Positions 9,400-18,134 of a stretch of 64,000 nt of DNA are shown here, in pieces. The stretch is from Streptomyces nigrescens (GTDB lineage: Bacteria > Actinomycetota > Actinomycetes > Streptomycetales > Streptomycetaceae). The translations under genes were made by a program, and so were the position numbers. Under the pieces are notes generated by a model. That model did no database searches. It saw only the letters and a list, made by a program, of their open reading frames with translations, and was not told where the DNA came from. The stretch is taken from positions 4,092,001 to 4,156,000 of the forward strand of contig AP026073.1 in the NCBI GenBank assembly GCA_024349765.1, read 5' to 3'. The number at the start of each line of letters is the position of its first letter. Position 1 is the first letter of the stretch.

Positions 9400-10593
9400 T
9401 CAGCCGATCGCGAGGGCGGTCGATGCGTCGATGAGGGCGAGTTGGCCCGGGCTGGCTCTTCGGGTCCGGGCCTGTTCGACGAAAGGGCCCAGCTCGGCGC
9501 GGAGGGTGGCCGAGTCGATGCGCTTGATCACGGGCAGCGTGGCCTCGACGATCTGACAGGCGTCGTCGAGGCGGCCGACACCGGCCAGGGCTGTCGCCTG
9601 CCGAACCGCGAAGCGGGCCTGGGAGTTGTCGTCCGCCGGGACGGCCGGCCGGCGCCGGCGCTCGGCGGCGAAAAGGTCGGCGGCCAGCTCGAAGCGACGG
9701 AGGCTGAGCATGCAGGACGCCTCGATGAGTCGAGGGTTGCCGTTCTCGATGCGCGGGCCCCAGTGAGGGGTCCGGTCGCCAGTGACTTCGGCGGCGTAGC
9801 CTCTGAACCGCTCCAGTGCCTCCCGGCACGCCCCCGCATCGCCACGGCACGCATGCCCCTGGGCCGCGCGTCGCGCGGCGTGCGCGCGGATCACCGGGTT
9901 GGCTGCCGGGTGCCCGGCCGCCTGGTCAGCGAATCCGATCGCCGCATGGGTGTCACCGCGGTGCTGGGCGATGAACGCCTTGCGGACCAGGGCATACGCG
10001 GCCACCGTTTCGTCCCCGCCGAGTGCGCCCCAGCGGACGGCGAGATTCGTCCAGCGCAACGCCTCCGCGGGATTTCCCGCCTCTTGTGCCATCCACCCCG
10101 TGTATTCGGCGAACCTTGAGGCGAGCCGCCAGATCTCGGCACGCTGCTCGCCAACGGCATGCGGGCCGGCGTCCGTCAGGATCCGCGTGATCGACTTCAT
10201 CGAGGCGGTGACGAACCTGGGTCCGGTGGATCTGCCGATGCCCTTCAGCTCCCACAGGACCCGCTCGTATCCGGCGACCACGGGGCCGGCCTCGACGATG
10301 CCCTCGGTCCGGGCGCCGCGCCGGCCGGCCCCGGCCAGCTCGACGAGTTCCCCGCCGGTGCCGAAGGCCGCGTCGCATGCCGCCGCCACAGCGGGCGTCG
10401 GGTTGCGCAACCCGCTCTCCAGATTGCAGATCTGCCCTTCGGACACGTTCGCACGCCGGGCGAACTCGCGCACGCTCCACCCCCGACGCGCCCGGAGTGT
10501 GGCCAGGACGACGCCGAAGTCGCCCGGCGGCAGGCGCGTGCCGGTCGATCTCCCTGCCGAGACCGTCCCTGTCGCGCTGTCCGCCGGGTCCAT
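9400..10593 (-). CDS. XRE-family regulator with TPR-like C-terminal domain
   Basis: This 397-aa protein has an N-terminal helix-turn-helix of the XRE/Cro type (about residues 26-80: GVVLATLRARRGWSVREFAR, then NVSEGQICNLESG). A long alpha-helical region rich in Ala and Trp-Ala-Leu follows, as in the many Streptomyces HTH proteins that carry TPR-like repeats. These are usually pathway-specific or signal-sensing regulators whose ligands are unknown. It is divergent from the TIR operon with 121 nt between the two starts, so it may control that operon. The ATG at 10593 has only a weak ribosome site. Confidence 0.85.
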   Translation of the reverse strand: MDPADSATGTVSAGRSTGTRLPPGDFGVVLATLRARRGWSVREFARRANVSEGQICNLESGLRNPTPAVAAACDAAFGTGGELVELAGAGRRGARTEGIVEAGPVVAGYERVLWELKGIGRSTGPRFVTASMKSITRILTDAGPHAVGEQRAEIWRLASRFAEYTGWMAQEAGNPAEALRWTNLAVRWGALGGDETVAAYALVRKAFIAQHRGDTHAAIGFADQAAGHPAANPVIRAHAARRAAQGHACRGDAGACREALERFRGYAAEVTGDRTPHWGPRIENGNPRLIEASCMLSLRRFELAADLFAAERRRRPAVPADDNSQARFAVRQATALAGVGRLDDACQIVEATLPVIKRIDSATLRAELGPFVEQARTRRASPGQLALIDASTALAIG

Positions 10594-10714
10594 ACCGGCC
10601 AGCGTACGGAGCCTCGCGGCCCCTATTCAATCCCCGGCGAATAGCCACCGAGCGTGTACTCCACTCCTAGGGTGAGCACCATCCCTGACGTCAAGGCTTG
10701 CCGGATAGGGGGCA

Positions 10715-11332
10715 ATGGTGCCGCGCATCTTCCTCAGCTTTCGCAAACCGGACTCCCGGTGGATGCGAGACCGCGTCTACCGCGCGCTGTCCGACCGCTT
10801 AGGTGCCCACGAGATCTTCAAGTCGGGCCAGTCGATTCCGCCCGGGGCCGACTTCGCCGAGATCCTGCGGCGGCAGGCCGCCGAGTGCGAGCTCATGTGT
10901 GTACTGATCGGGCCACGGTGGCTCGACGCGCGGGACGAGGACGGTGTGCGGCTCCTGGACCGGGCTCACGACTGGGTCCGCCTGGAGATCGCGACAGCTC
11001 TGCGGGCCGGAAACCGCGTCGTCCCGGTCCTTCTGGGTGACGCGACGATGCTGCCCGGCGCCTCGGCGCTGCCGGCCGACATCGCGGAGCTGGCGCGCCT
11101 GCAGTTCCTCCGCGTTCCGGAGACCCATCTGCCGGACGGGCTGGAGCACTTGGGCGATGCGGTGACCGCTCTCCTGTCCGATACCGATACCGATACCGAC
11201 CCCGCTGTCGAGCCCGGGCACAGCACGGCACCGGCCGCTGATCCGGAGCCATCAATGACCATGACGGCTCATGTGTCCGGTGGTGGCAGCGCATACCAGG
11301 CGGCCCGTGATCAGACGATCAGGCTGGCGTGA
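10715..11332 (+). CDS. TIR-domain protein with C-terminal Gly-rich tag
   Basis: This 205-aa protein begins with a TIR fold (RIFLSFRKPDSRWMRDRVYR). It carries a WxxxE motif (DWVRLEI, W87 to E91), where E91 is the likely catalytic glutamate of NAD-cleaving TIR domains. After a D/T-rich linker (SDTDTDTD) it ends in the tag HVSGGGSAYQAARDQTIRLA. Closely related tags occur at the C-terminus of the 143-aa protein and the N-terminus of the STAND NTPase in the same operon. I infer that this is the effector and that the tag recruits it to the NTPase. The gene is first in the operon, 10 nt before the next start. ATG at 10715 sits very close to AGGGGG; GTG at 10718 may be the true start. Confidence 0.9.
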   Translation: MVPRIFLSFRKPDSRWMRDRVYRALSDRLGAHEIFKSGQSIPPGADFAEILRRQAAECELMCVLIGPRWLDARDEDGVRLLDRAHDWVRLEIATALRAGNRVVPVLLGDATMLPGASALPADIAELARLQFLRVPETHLPDGLEHLGDAVTALLSDTDTDTDPAVEPGHSTAPAADPEPSMTMTAHVSGGGSAYQAARDQTIRLA

Positions 11333-11342
11333 GGGGCGGACG

Positions 11343-13568
11343 ATGGATCATCCGGGGGCAGACGGTGCTCATCGGATCGGGCCGTATGCCCTGCTCGGAA
11401 GGCAGAGCACGGTCGGCGGGGGCGAAGTCTTCGCAGCCCGCACGGACGAAGGGCGACTCGTCACGGTCACGGTCGTGGCGCCCGAACTCGCCGCGGACCC
11501 AGGGTTCCGGGACCGGTTCCGAGCCGCCGTCGAGGCCGCACGGACGCTGTCCGGTGCCTTCCTCGTACCGGTGGTGGATGCCGACGCCGACGCGCCGGTT
11601 CCTTGGCTGGCGACCGAGTTCACCGCCGGAGTGCCGCTCCGGCAGGCGGTGGACCGGCACGGCCCGCTGTCCGAACCGGCTCTGCGGGTGCTCGCCGACG
11701 GCCTCGCCCAGGCGCTGGCCACACTCCACGCGGCCGGGACGGTCCACGGCGAGGTGAGCCCGGACTCGGTCCTGCTGACCATGGACGGGCCCCGCATCAC
11801 CGCCCTGGGGATCGTGGGAGCCACCGGCAGTCCGGCACCCTCACCGACGGACGACATGTTCGACCTCGGGTCGACCGTGCTGTTCGCAGCTTCCGGAGGC
11901 GAGCCGGACACGGGCGCCCTCGCCGTGTCGCTGCGCGAGGTGATCGGCGGCTGCCTGTACCCGGAACCGCAGGATCGTCCCACCGCGGAGCAACTCGTCG
12001 ACTACCTGAGGCGTCAGGACCTGCCGGCCCTGAGCGGCAGTTGGCTGCCGCCGGCGGTGACCGCCGACATGGCTGCCGCGGCCGCGGCGGTCGGATCGGT
12101 GTCCGCCGGGGACGGCGGCCAGGGCCCGTTTCCTCCGCCGCCAGTGATCCCTCCCGGCACAGGTATCAGCCGCCGGAAGCTGATCGTCGGTCTGGCCGGG
12201 GGCGCGGCCGTACTCGGCGGAGCCGCGGCGGCACTCGCCTTTTCCGGCGACTCCTCGCCGGCACCCGACGGCCGAGCCGGCGGACCCGGGTCCACTGCGC
12301 GGCCGACCTCTCCGTCAGGCGTGCGATCCACTCCGGCATCCTCTGCGTCGCCGTCCTCGACGGACGGACCGGAATCGATCGTGCTGGCCGGACCCGACGC
12401 CGCCAAGGCATGGTCAGGCGCCGGAAAGCATGCCCCCAACTGCCTGGAAGCGTCCGACAAGGTGGTCATGGTGGTCACGAACACCGGCACGTCCTTCCTG
12501 GACGCCGCGACCGGAAAATCCATGTTCCCCGAGCTGAACACGACCAGCTTCCTCGGCACGACCAGCCTGACGTACCCGACGGCGTACGCGGACGGAGTGT
12601 TCTACCTGCTCTGCGACACCCCGAGTCAGTCAGGCATGCTGGCGGCGTTCGACGCCGCCAGCGGGAAGGTGAAGTGGGCGACCAAGATGGCCGACGTCGA
12701 TCCGGGCGGCGGCACGCATGCGGCGAGGTACCTGAGCAACTATGTGGCAGTCGCGGGGAACACGGTGTACGTATGCGGCCAGATGAGTCGGACATCCGGG
12801 TCGTTCTCGCCCGAGTCTCCGACCACCGGCTACATCCGTGCGTTCAACGCTGCGACCGGCAAGGGACTGTGGCGGGTCAAGGGCACGGACATCAACAACG
12901 TGCTCGTGCCGCCCTCCGGATCTCACCTGCTGGCCACCTCGGCCGTTCCGGGCAAGAAACCCGGCCGCGTCCAGATGATCGACGCCGGCAAGAAGGGCGC
13001 CCGCGGCTGGAAGGTATCCGTCCCGCACGCCGGGTACTACTTCACCACCGGCTGGCCGCTGACGTGCTACGCCGCCGGACTGTTCCTGTTCGCCGGCGGC
13101 AACGGCGACACGCTGTTCGCCGTCGACGCGACCACGGGCAGCGAGAAGTGGCATCGGCGCTTCGATGCGAAGAGCGGGGACCAGGTCCAGATCGGCGCCC
13201 CGTTCGCCGGCTTGGACGGCGCGACCGTCTACGTACCGGTCGGCAGTGACCTGGCCGCCCTGGCCTCGGCCGACGGCACGCTCCAGTGGGTCGCGACGCT
13301 CGGCGGGGCCAGCGACATGGGCGGTTCCAACATGTTCAAGGCCGCCCTCAGGACTTCCGGCAAGAGCGCGCAGTGTTCGGCCGACACCGTCTTCGCCACC
13401 GACAGCGCCAAGACGCTGTGGGCCATCGACGCGGCCACCGGCAGGGCCCGGTGGAAATACAGCGACCCCGGGCAGCCGGACGTGGGGTTCCTGTGGACGG
13501 TGGGCGGCGACCACGTGTTCATCGCCTCCCACCTGACAGTGACCGCGATCGCGGCCCACGGGCGGTAA
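11343..13568 (+). CDS. Pseudokinase / PQQ-like beta-propeller membrane protein
   Basis: This 741-aa protein starts with a Ser/Thr kinase-like domain (about 1-260) whose catalytic residues appear lost. The Lys of the VAIK region is replaced (VTVTVVAP), the HRD loop reads VHGEVSPDSVLL, and no DFG is visible (ALGIVG). A proline-rich linker follows, then one membrane helix (about 279-301, KLIVGLAGGAAVLGGAAAAL), a Ser/Pro/Thr-rich stalk, and a PQQ/quinoprotein-type beta-propeller of about 390 aa with repeats such as AFDAASGKVKWAT and AIDAATGRARWKY. The pseudokinase should be cytoplasmic and the propeller outside, suggesting a sensor or scaffold. ATG 11343 follows GAGGGG at 6 nt. It is the second gene of the operon and the only one without the Gly-rich tag. 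Confidence 0.88.
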   Translation: MDHPGADGAHRIGPYALLGRQSTVGGGEVFAARTDEGRLVTVTVVAPELAADPGFRDRFRAAVEAARTLSGAFLVPVVDADADAPVPWLATEFTAGVPLRQAVDRHGPLSEPALRVLADGLAQALATLHAAGTVHGEVSPDSVLLTMDGPRITALGIVGATGSPAPSPTDDMFDLGSTVLFAASGGEPDTGALAVSLREVIGGCLYPEPQDRPTAEQLVDYLRRQDLPALSGSWLPPAVTADMAAAAAAVGSVSAGDGGQGPFPPPPVIPPGTGISRRKLIVGLAGGAAVLGGAAAALAFSGDSSPAPDGRAGGPGSTARPTSPSGVRSTPASSASPSSTDGPESIVLAGPDAAKAWSGAGKHAPNCLEASDKVVMVVTNTGTSFLDAATGKSMFPELNTTSFLGTTSLTYPTAYADGVFYLLCDTPSQSGMLAAFDAASGKVKWATKMADVDPGGGTHAARYLSNYVAVAGNTVYVCGQMSRTSGSFSPESPTTGYIRAFNAATGKGLWRVKGTDINNVLVPPSGSHLLATSAVPGKKPGRVQMIDAGKKGARGWKVSVPHAGYYFTTGWPLTCYAAGLFLFAGGNGDTLFAVDATTGSEKWHRRFDAKSGDQVQIGAPFAGLDGATVYVPVGSDLAALASADGTLQWVATLGGASDMGGSNMFKAALRTSGKSAQCSADTVFATDSAKTLWAIDAATGRARWKYSDPGQPDVGFLWTVGGDHVFIASHLTVTAIAAHGR

Positions 13569-13584
13569 GGGACAAGGAGAAGAC

Positions 13585-14016
13585 ATGGAGACGAGTGTGG
13601 AACTCGCCGGCCTGGCATCGGCGGCCGCGGCGCGCCTGATCGATCTGTTGACGACGGACGGCTGGGCCGCGGTCAAGTCCTCGGTCCTGTCGCTGTGGCG
13701 GTCCGCGCACCCGGAGCGCATCGAGGAGGAACTCGCCGATGCGCGCGGCGAGTTGCTGCAAGCACAGCAGACAGGCGACGGCCAGGAGCTCCAGGGGCTG
13801 CTGGTCGCCGAGTGGCAGGCCCGCATCATCCGGCTGATGGCCACGCGGCCGGACGCCGTCGCTGAGCTGCGCACGCTGTTCGGCGCGGAACTGCGCCCTG
13901 CCGGAGCCCCGGAACAGCAGATCTCGGGCTCGATGACGCTGGAGGCACACGTCTCCGGCGGCGACGCGTTCCTGGCCGGCCGGGACATGAATGTCACCAG
14001 GGGCGGACAGGCGTGA
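13585..14016 (+). CDS. Small helical adaptor-like protein with C-terminal tag
   Basis: This 143-aa protein has an N-terminal hydrophobic helical segment (AGLASAAAARLIDLLTTDGW), a Glu/Arg-rich helical middle (RIEEELADARGELLQAQQ), and the C-terminal tag HVSGGDAFLAGRDMNV. I know similar small Streptomyces proteins with this layout only as uncharacterised proteins. The tag suggests it joins the TIR protein and the STAND NTPase in one assembly. It starts 16 nt after the pseudokinase gene with AAGGAG at 6 nt. Its stop overlaps the NTPase start (GTGA), so translation is coupled. An adaptor role is inferred only from position and tag. Confidence 0.8.
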   Translation: METSVELAGLASAAAARLIDLLTTDGWAAVKSSVLSLWRSAHPERIEEELADARGELLQAQQTGDGQELQGLLVAEWQARIIRLMATRPDAVAELRTLFGAELRPAGAPEQQISGSMTLEAHVSGGDAFLAGRDMNVTRGGQA

Positions 14017-17000
14017 CGGAACGCAGCACCGGTGCCCCGTCCCCCGACGGGCCGCCCCTGTGGCAGCCGAAACGGCAGGAGGCGAGCGCGACCGGCGGCG
14101 GCAGCGTCTTCCAGGCCGGCCGCGACCTCCACGTCCGCGTCGGCGACGAGGGGCGCAGAACCGTGCCCGGCCCGGGGGCCGACCAAGTGCCGTGCCCGTA
14201 CCCGGGCTTGGCCCCGTTCGGCGCGCGGCACAAGCAGTGGTTCTACGGCCGCGAGCGAATGGTTCACCTCGTGTGCGAGCGGATGGACGCCCGGATGCGT
14301 GAGGGCGGCCCGCTGGTGCTGATCGGTCCCTCGGGAGCCGGGAAGTCCTCGCTGCTCGCGGCCGGGGTGCTGCCGGCCCTGGACGACGGCCGGCTTCCGG
14401 CGGCGGGTTCGAGCACCTGGCCGCGGCTGCTGCTGACCCCGACGGCATCCCCGGCCCTGGCGCTGGCGGCCGCCGCCAGGCTCGACGCCGAGACCGCCCG
14501 GCGCACCGCACCGGCGTGGCGGGCCGATCCCGCACGGTGCCTTGCCGAGCTGCGCGAGATCACCGGAGCCGGCGATCCGGCACCCACCGGGGAGTCCCCC
14601 TCCGCGGGCCTGGTCGTCGTGGTCGACCAGTTCGAGGAGATCTTCACGGCCTGCGGCGACGAGACCGAACGGCAGTGGTTCATCGACGTGCTCGACCGTC
14701 TGGCCCGGCCCGCGGGCGGTGCGGTCGTGGTGCTGGGGGTGCGCGCGGACTTCTATGCCGCGTGCACGGCCCATCCGCAGCTCCGGGCGGCGCTCCAGGC
14801 CGGTCCGGTCCTGCTGGAGCCGATGACGGAGGACGAACTCAAGGACGCGATCCGCCGCCCGGCCGGCAACGTGGGACTCGACGTCGAAGACGGCCTGGTC
14901 GAGGTGCTGCTGGCGGACCTGGGCGCGGTCGGGGGGCCGGTCGGTACGAGCACCACGGGCCGACTGCCGCTGCTCGCACACGCGCTGCGGGCCACCTGGC
15001 AGCAGCGCCACGGCCACACGCTCACCGTGGACGGGTACCGCGTCACCGGCGGCATCCAGGGTGCCATCGCCAATACGGCGGACAGGCTCTACGACACCCT
15101 GCCGCCGCCCTGCCACGAGGCCGCACGGTGGGTGTTCCTGCGGCTCGTCATCGTAGGACGCGACGCCGACGACAGCCGCCGGCGCGTCCGGTACGACGAG
15201 CTGCTGCGTCACGCGCCGGACCGGGAAGCGGCCGTCAGGGTCCTGGACGACTTCACCCGCGGCCGGCTGCTGACCCGGGACCAGGACACGATGGTGATGA
15301 CACATGAGGTGCTCATCCGCGCCTGGCCCCGGCTGCGGGGCTGGATCGAGCACGACCGCAGCGGAAACCTCGTACGACAGGACCTGGAAGAGGCGGCCGA
15401 GCTCTGGGAACAGGCCGACCGGGAGGCAGCCGCGCTGTACCGCGGCAACCGCCTGGAGGCCGCCCTCGCCTGGGCCGAAACGCACGGGCCGGAACTCAGC
15501 GGCGCCGCCCGGGCATTTCTGGCAGCCGCCCGCCACCACCAGCGGCGCGGGCAACGGCTCCGGCGCGCCGCGGTCGCCACCATCACCGCCCTGGCCGTGA
15601 TCGCCTCGCTGGCCGCGGTGTTCGCCTTCCGGCAGGAGTCCAACGCCCGGAAGGCCGCCACCCAGGCCCTTCGAGCCCGCGACCAGGCCATCAACGCCGC
15701 CGTCACCTCCGCGTCCGTGCAACTGGCGCCGACCGATCCCTCGCTGTCCGCTCAACTCGCGCTGACCGCCTACCGCATGGACCCGACCCCAAAGGCGGCG
15801 TCCCGGCTCATCACGACCGAGAACACACCGCTGGACACCCGGCTTCCCGGCCCGCGCGGCGCGGTGTACACCGTGGCCTACAGTCCCGACGGGCACATGC
15901 TGGCGGCCGGGAACGTCCACCAGAGGCTCGTCCGGCTGTGGGACGTCTCCGATCCGAGCCGTCCGGTGGCGCTGGGCCGACCCGTGCCGGTGGACCGTTC
16001 CGTCGATTCGATCCTGTCGCTCGCGTTCAGCCCGGACGGCCGGGTGCTGGCCGTCGGCGGACACACCAGCCACAACGGCGATGCCGGTTCCGGCGGATTC
16101 GTCGACCTGTGGAGCCTGACCAGCCCCAGCCACCCGGTCCTGCTGGGCCGGCCGAAGAGCCCCGGCATTCAGGGCTTGGACGCCGCGACCTCCATCGAAT
16201 CGCTGGCGTTCAGTCCCGACGGCCGTACCCTGGCCGCCGGATGGCACGCCGGATTCGTCAGCCTGTGGAACGTCAGCCGTCCCGACGACGTCAAACCCGC
16301 GGGAGCGCCCCTGAACCTCGACTGCCCCGGCGTCTTCTCCGGTCGCATCGCGTTCAGCCCCACCGGGCACACCCTGGCCGCCGCATGCGACGACGATGCC
16401 GGCACCATCCGCCTGTGGAACACCACCGACCCAGCCCACCCCGGCCGCGGCCGTTCCCTGAAGGCCGGGCATCGCGTCATCTCCCTGGCGTTCAGCCCCG
16501 ACAGCCGCACCCTGGCCGCCGGAATCGAGGACAGCACGGTCCACCTGTGGAAGGTCGCGGACCCCAGCCACCCCACCCCCCTGGGCAAGCCGCTGACCGG
16601 TCCCGCCCAGCCCGTCATGTCGGTGGTGTTCAGCCCGGACGGTCACACCCTGGCCGCCGGCAGCGCCGACCACACCATCCATCTGTGGAACGTCACCCAC
16701 TCCAGGGCTATCGGCCCTCTGGGCCGGCCGCTGACCGGTCCCGGCGACGCGGTGACCGACGTGGTGTTCAGCCCGGACAGCCGCACCCTCGCCGCCGGGA
16801 ACACCGACGGCAACGTCGATCTGTGGAATCTGCCGCCGACCCGGATCATCGGCGCCGGCGGCAATGTGGCATCCGTGGCGTTCAGCCCCGACGGACGCAC
16901 CCTGGCCGCCGGAAACCAGAACAACACCGTCTCGCTGTGGAACACCGCCGACCCCAACCACCCCGCTCCCCGCGGTGATCCGCTCACCGGCCCCAAGGAA

Positions 17001-17906
17001 CCGGTCGACGCCGTGGCGTTCAGCCCGAACGGGCGCACCCTGGCCGCAGGCGACAGCGGCGGCACCGTCACGTTGTGGAACACCGCCGACCCCAGCCATC
17101 CCGTTCGCCTCCGTAAGACCCTCAGCGGGGCGGACGGGACCATCTTCTCCCTGGCGTTCAGCCCCGACGGCCACACCCTGGCCGCGGCCGGCGACAACCA
17201 CGATCGTGGCAGCATCGCCCTGTGGGACGTCAGCGACCCCGCTCACCCCGACGCCCAGCCCGGCATCTCCAATGACCACACGAGGTCCGTCGAATCTCTG
17301 GCGTTCAGCCGCGACGGCACGATGCTGGCGGCCGGCGGCGACGGCAGCAACCATGAGGTCGGCCTGTGGAGTACGACGGACCCCGGGGTCCGCATCGGGG
17401 AGCCGATCGACCAGCCGAACGCCACCAGCACCTGGGTCGCGTTCAGCCCGGACGGCCGCACGCTCGCCACCGGGAACAGCCGCGGCACCGTCACCCTGTG
17501 GAATGCCACCGACCCCCACCACCTCACGCGCAGGGGCAGTCCCCTGACCGTACCCGGCGGCAGCCTGTGGTCGGTGGCGTTCAGCCCGGACGGGCACACC
17601 CTCGCAGCGGCCGGCCACACCGACGACGGCACCATCACCCTGTGGAACGTCACCGATCCGGACCGCCCCACCCTCATCGGCCGCCCGCTGACCGTGGAGA
17701 CCGGATTCGCCGCCGTTCTGGCGTTCAGCCCGGACGGTCACACCCTGGCCGCCACCACCGACGACGGCGTCGCCACGCTCTGGGACCTGAACGTCAAGTC
17801 CGCCATCAGCCGTATCTGCGCCGGGAGCTCCGGCGCCTTGAGCCGCCAGCAATGGAGCCGATACGTTCCCCAACTGCCGTACGACCCACCCTGCGTGACC
17901 ACCTAG
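14013..17906 (+). CDS. STAND NTPase with 14 WD40 repeats and N-terminal tag
   Basis: This 1297-aa protein carries a tag near its N-terminus (residues 25-43, ATGGGSVFQAGRDLHVRV). An nSTAND1-type NTPase domain follows (CPYPGLAPFGARHKQWFYGR), with Walker A GPSGAGKSSLL at about 105-115 and Walker B LVVVVDQFEEIFT. Next come a helical region, one predicted membrane helix (AAVATITALAVIASLAAVFA), and from about residue 616 a run of 14 WD40 repeats of the form AFSPDGRTLAAG...VxLWN, enough for two seven-bladed propellers. STAND proteins are switch ATPases that oligomerise when their sensor repeats bind a trigger. It is the last gene of the operon and starts with GTG overlapping the previous stop. I infer the sensor and assembly hub of a TIR-based system. 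Confidence 0.92.
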   Translation: MTERSTGAPSPDGPPLWQPKRQEASATGGGSVFQAGRDLHVRVGDEGRRTVPGPGADQVPCPYPGLAPFGARHKQWFYGRERMVHLVCERMDARMREGGPLVLIGPSGAGKSSLLAAGVLPALDDGRLPAAGSSTWPRLLLTPTASPALALAAAARLDAETARRTAPAWRADPARCLAELREITGAGDPAPTGESPSAGLVVVVDQFEEIFTACGDETERQWFIDVLDRLARPAGGAVVVLGVRADFYAACTAHPQLRAALQAGPVLLEPMTEDELKDAIRRPAGNVGLDVEDGLVEVLLADLGAVGGPVGTSTTGRLPLLAHALRATWQQRHGHTLTVDGYRVTGGIQGAIANTADRLYDTLPPPCHEAARWVFLRLVIVGRDADDSRRRVRYDELLRHAPDREAAVRVLDDFTRGRLLTRDQDTMVMTHEVLIRAWPRLRGWIEHDRSGNLVRQDLEEAAELWEQADREAAALYRGNRLEAALAWAETHGPELSGAARAFLAAARHHQRRGQRLRRAAVATITALAVIASLAAVFAFRQESNARKAATQALRARDQAINAAVTSASVQLAPTDPSLSAQLALTAYRMDPTPKAASRLITTENTPLDTRLPGPRGAVYTVAYSPDGHMLAAGNVHQRLVRLWDVSDPSRPVALGRPVPVDRSVDSILSLAFSPDGRVLAVGGHTSHNGDAGSGGFVDLWSLTSPSHPVLLGRPKSPGIQGLDAATSIESLAFSPDGRTLAAGWHAGFVSLWNVSRPDDVKPAGAPLNLDCPGVFSGRIAFSPTGHTLAAACDDDAGTIRLWNTTDPAHPGRGRSLKAGHRVISLAFSPDSRTLAAGIEDSTVHLWKVADPSHPTPLGKPLTGPAQPVMSVVFSPDGHTLAAGSADHTIHLWNVTHSRAIGPLGRPLTGPGDAVTDVVFSPDSRTLAAGNTDGNVDLWNLPPTRIIGAGGNVASVAFSPDGRTLAAGNQNNTVSLWNTADPNHPAPRGDPLTGPKEPVDAVAFSPNGRTLAAGDSGGTVTLWNTADPSHPVRLRKTLSGADGTIFSLAFSPDGHTLAAAGDNHDRGSIALWDVSDPAHPDAQPGISNDHTRSVESLAFSRDGTMLAAGGDGSNHEVGLWSTTDPGVRIGEPIDQPNATSTWVAFSPDGRTLATGNSRGTVTLWNATDPHHLTRRGSPLTVPGGSLWSVAFSPDGHTLAAAGHTDDGTITLWNVTDPDRPTLIGRPLTVETGFAAVLAFSPDGHTLAATTDDGVATLWDLNVKSAISRICAGSSGALSRQQWSRYVPQLPYDPPCVTT
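15859..17800 (+). repeat. WD40-coding repeat array (14 units)
   Basis: About 14 in-frame units of roughly 130-150 bp. Each contains a near-identical block encoding AFSPDGxTLAAG and one encoding LWN. The blocks are very similar at DNA level (for example ggcgttcagcccggac recurs), so unequal recombination could change the number of propeller blades. Confidence 0.8.
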
Positions 17907-17967
17907 GCAGTTTCGTTGGGACCAGTCGGTCGTTGGTTCGAGTCTGGCATCAACTGATGTGCAGGGG

Positions 17968-18053
17968 GCGCGAATCGAGCGGTTGCTCCCGGACCGGACG
18001 CCGAAGAGGGGCGGCCGCTGGCGGGATCACCGGGAGGTGATCGACGAGATCGC
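17968..18053 (+). pseudogene. IS5-like transposase N-terminal scrap
   Basis: The plus-strand reading RIERLLPDRTPKRGGRWRDH followed by REVIDEIA matches the N-terminal domain typical of IS5-family transposases. It is cut on both sides and has no start or DDE residues. It lies just after the STAND operon and marks past insertion there. Confidence 0.6.
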
Positions 18054-18134
18054 TTTACTGGTCGGCTTCGGAAATCCTTCGGGGGTCGACGCCTCTTCTC
18101 CGGCTGTCAGACGTGGCTGCCACACTCTCCTCCC

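Noticed and set aside
11400-11470. Glycine-rich GGGEVFAARTDEGRLV in the pseudokinase, resembling the operon tag
   Set aside because: It sits at the position of the kinase glycine loop, not at a terminus, so its likeness to the tag is probably chance.
17915-17965. ggttcgagtctggcatcaactg resembling the T-loop and acceptor end of a tRNA
   Set aside because: The T-stem pairs only through wobble pairs, and no D or anticodon arm precedes it, so neither a tRNA nor an att site can be supported.
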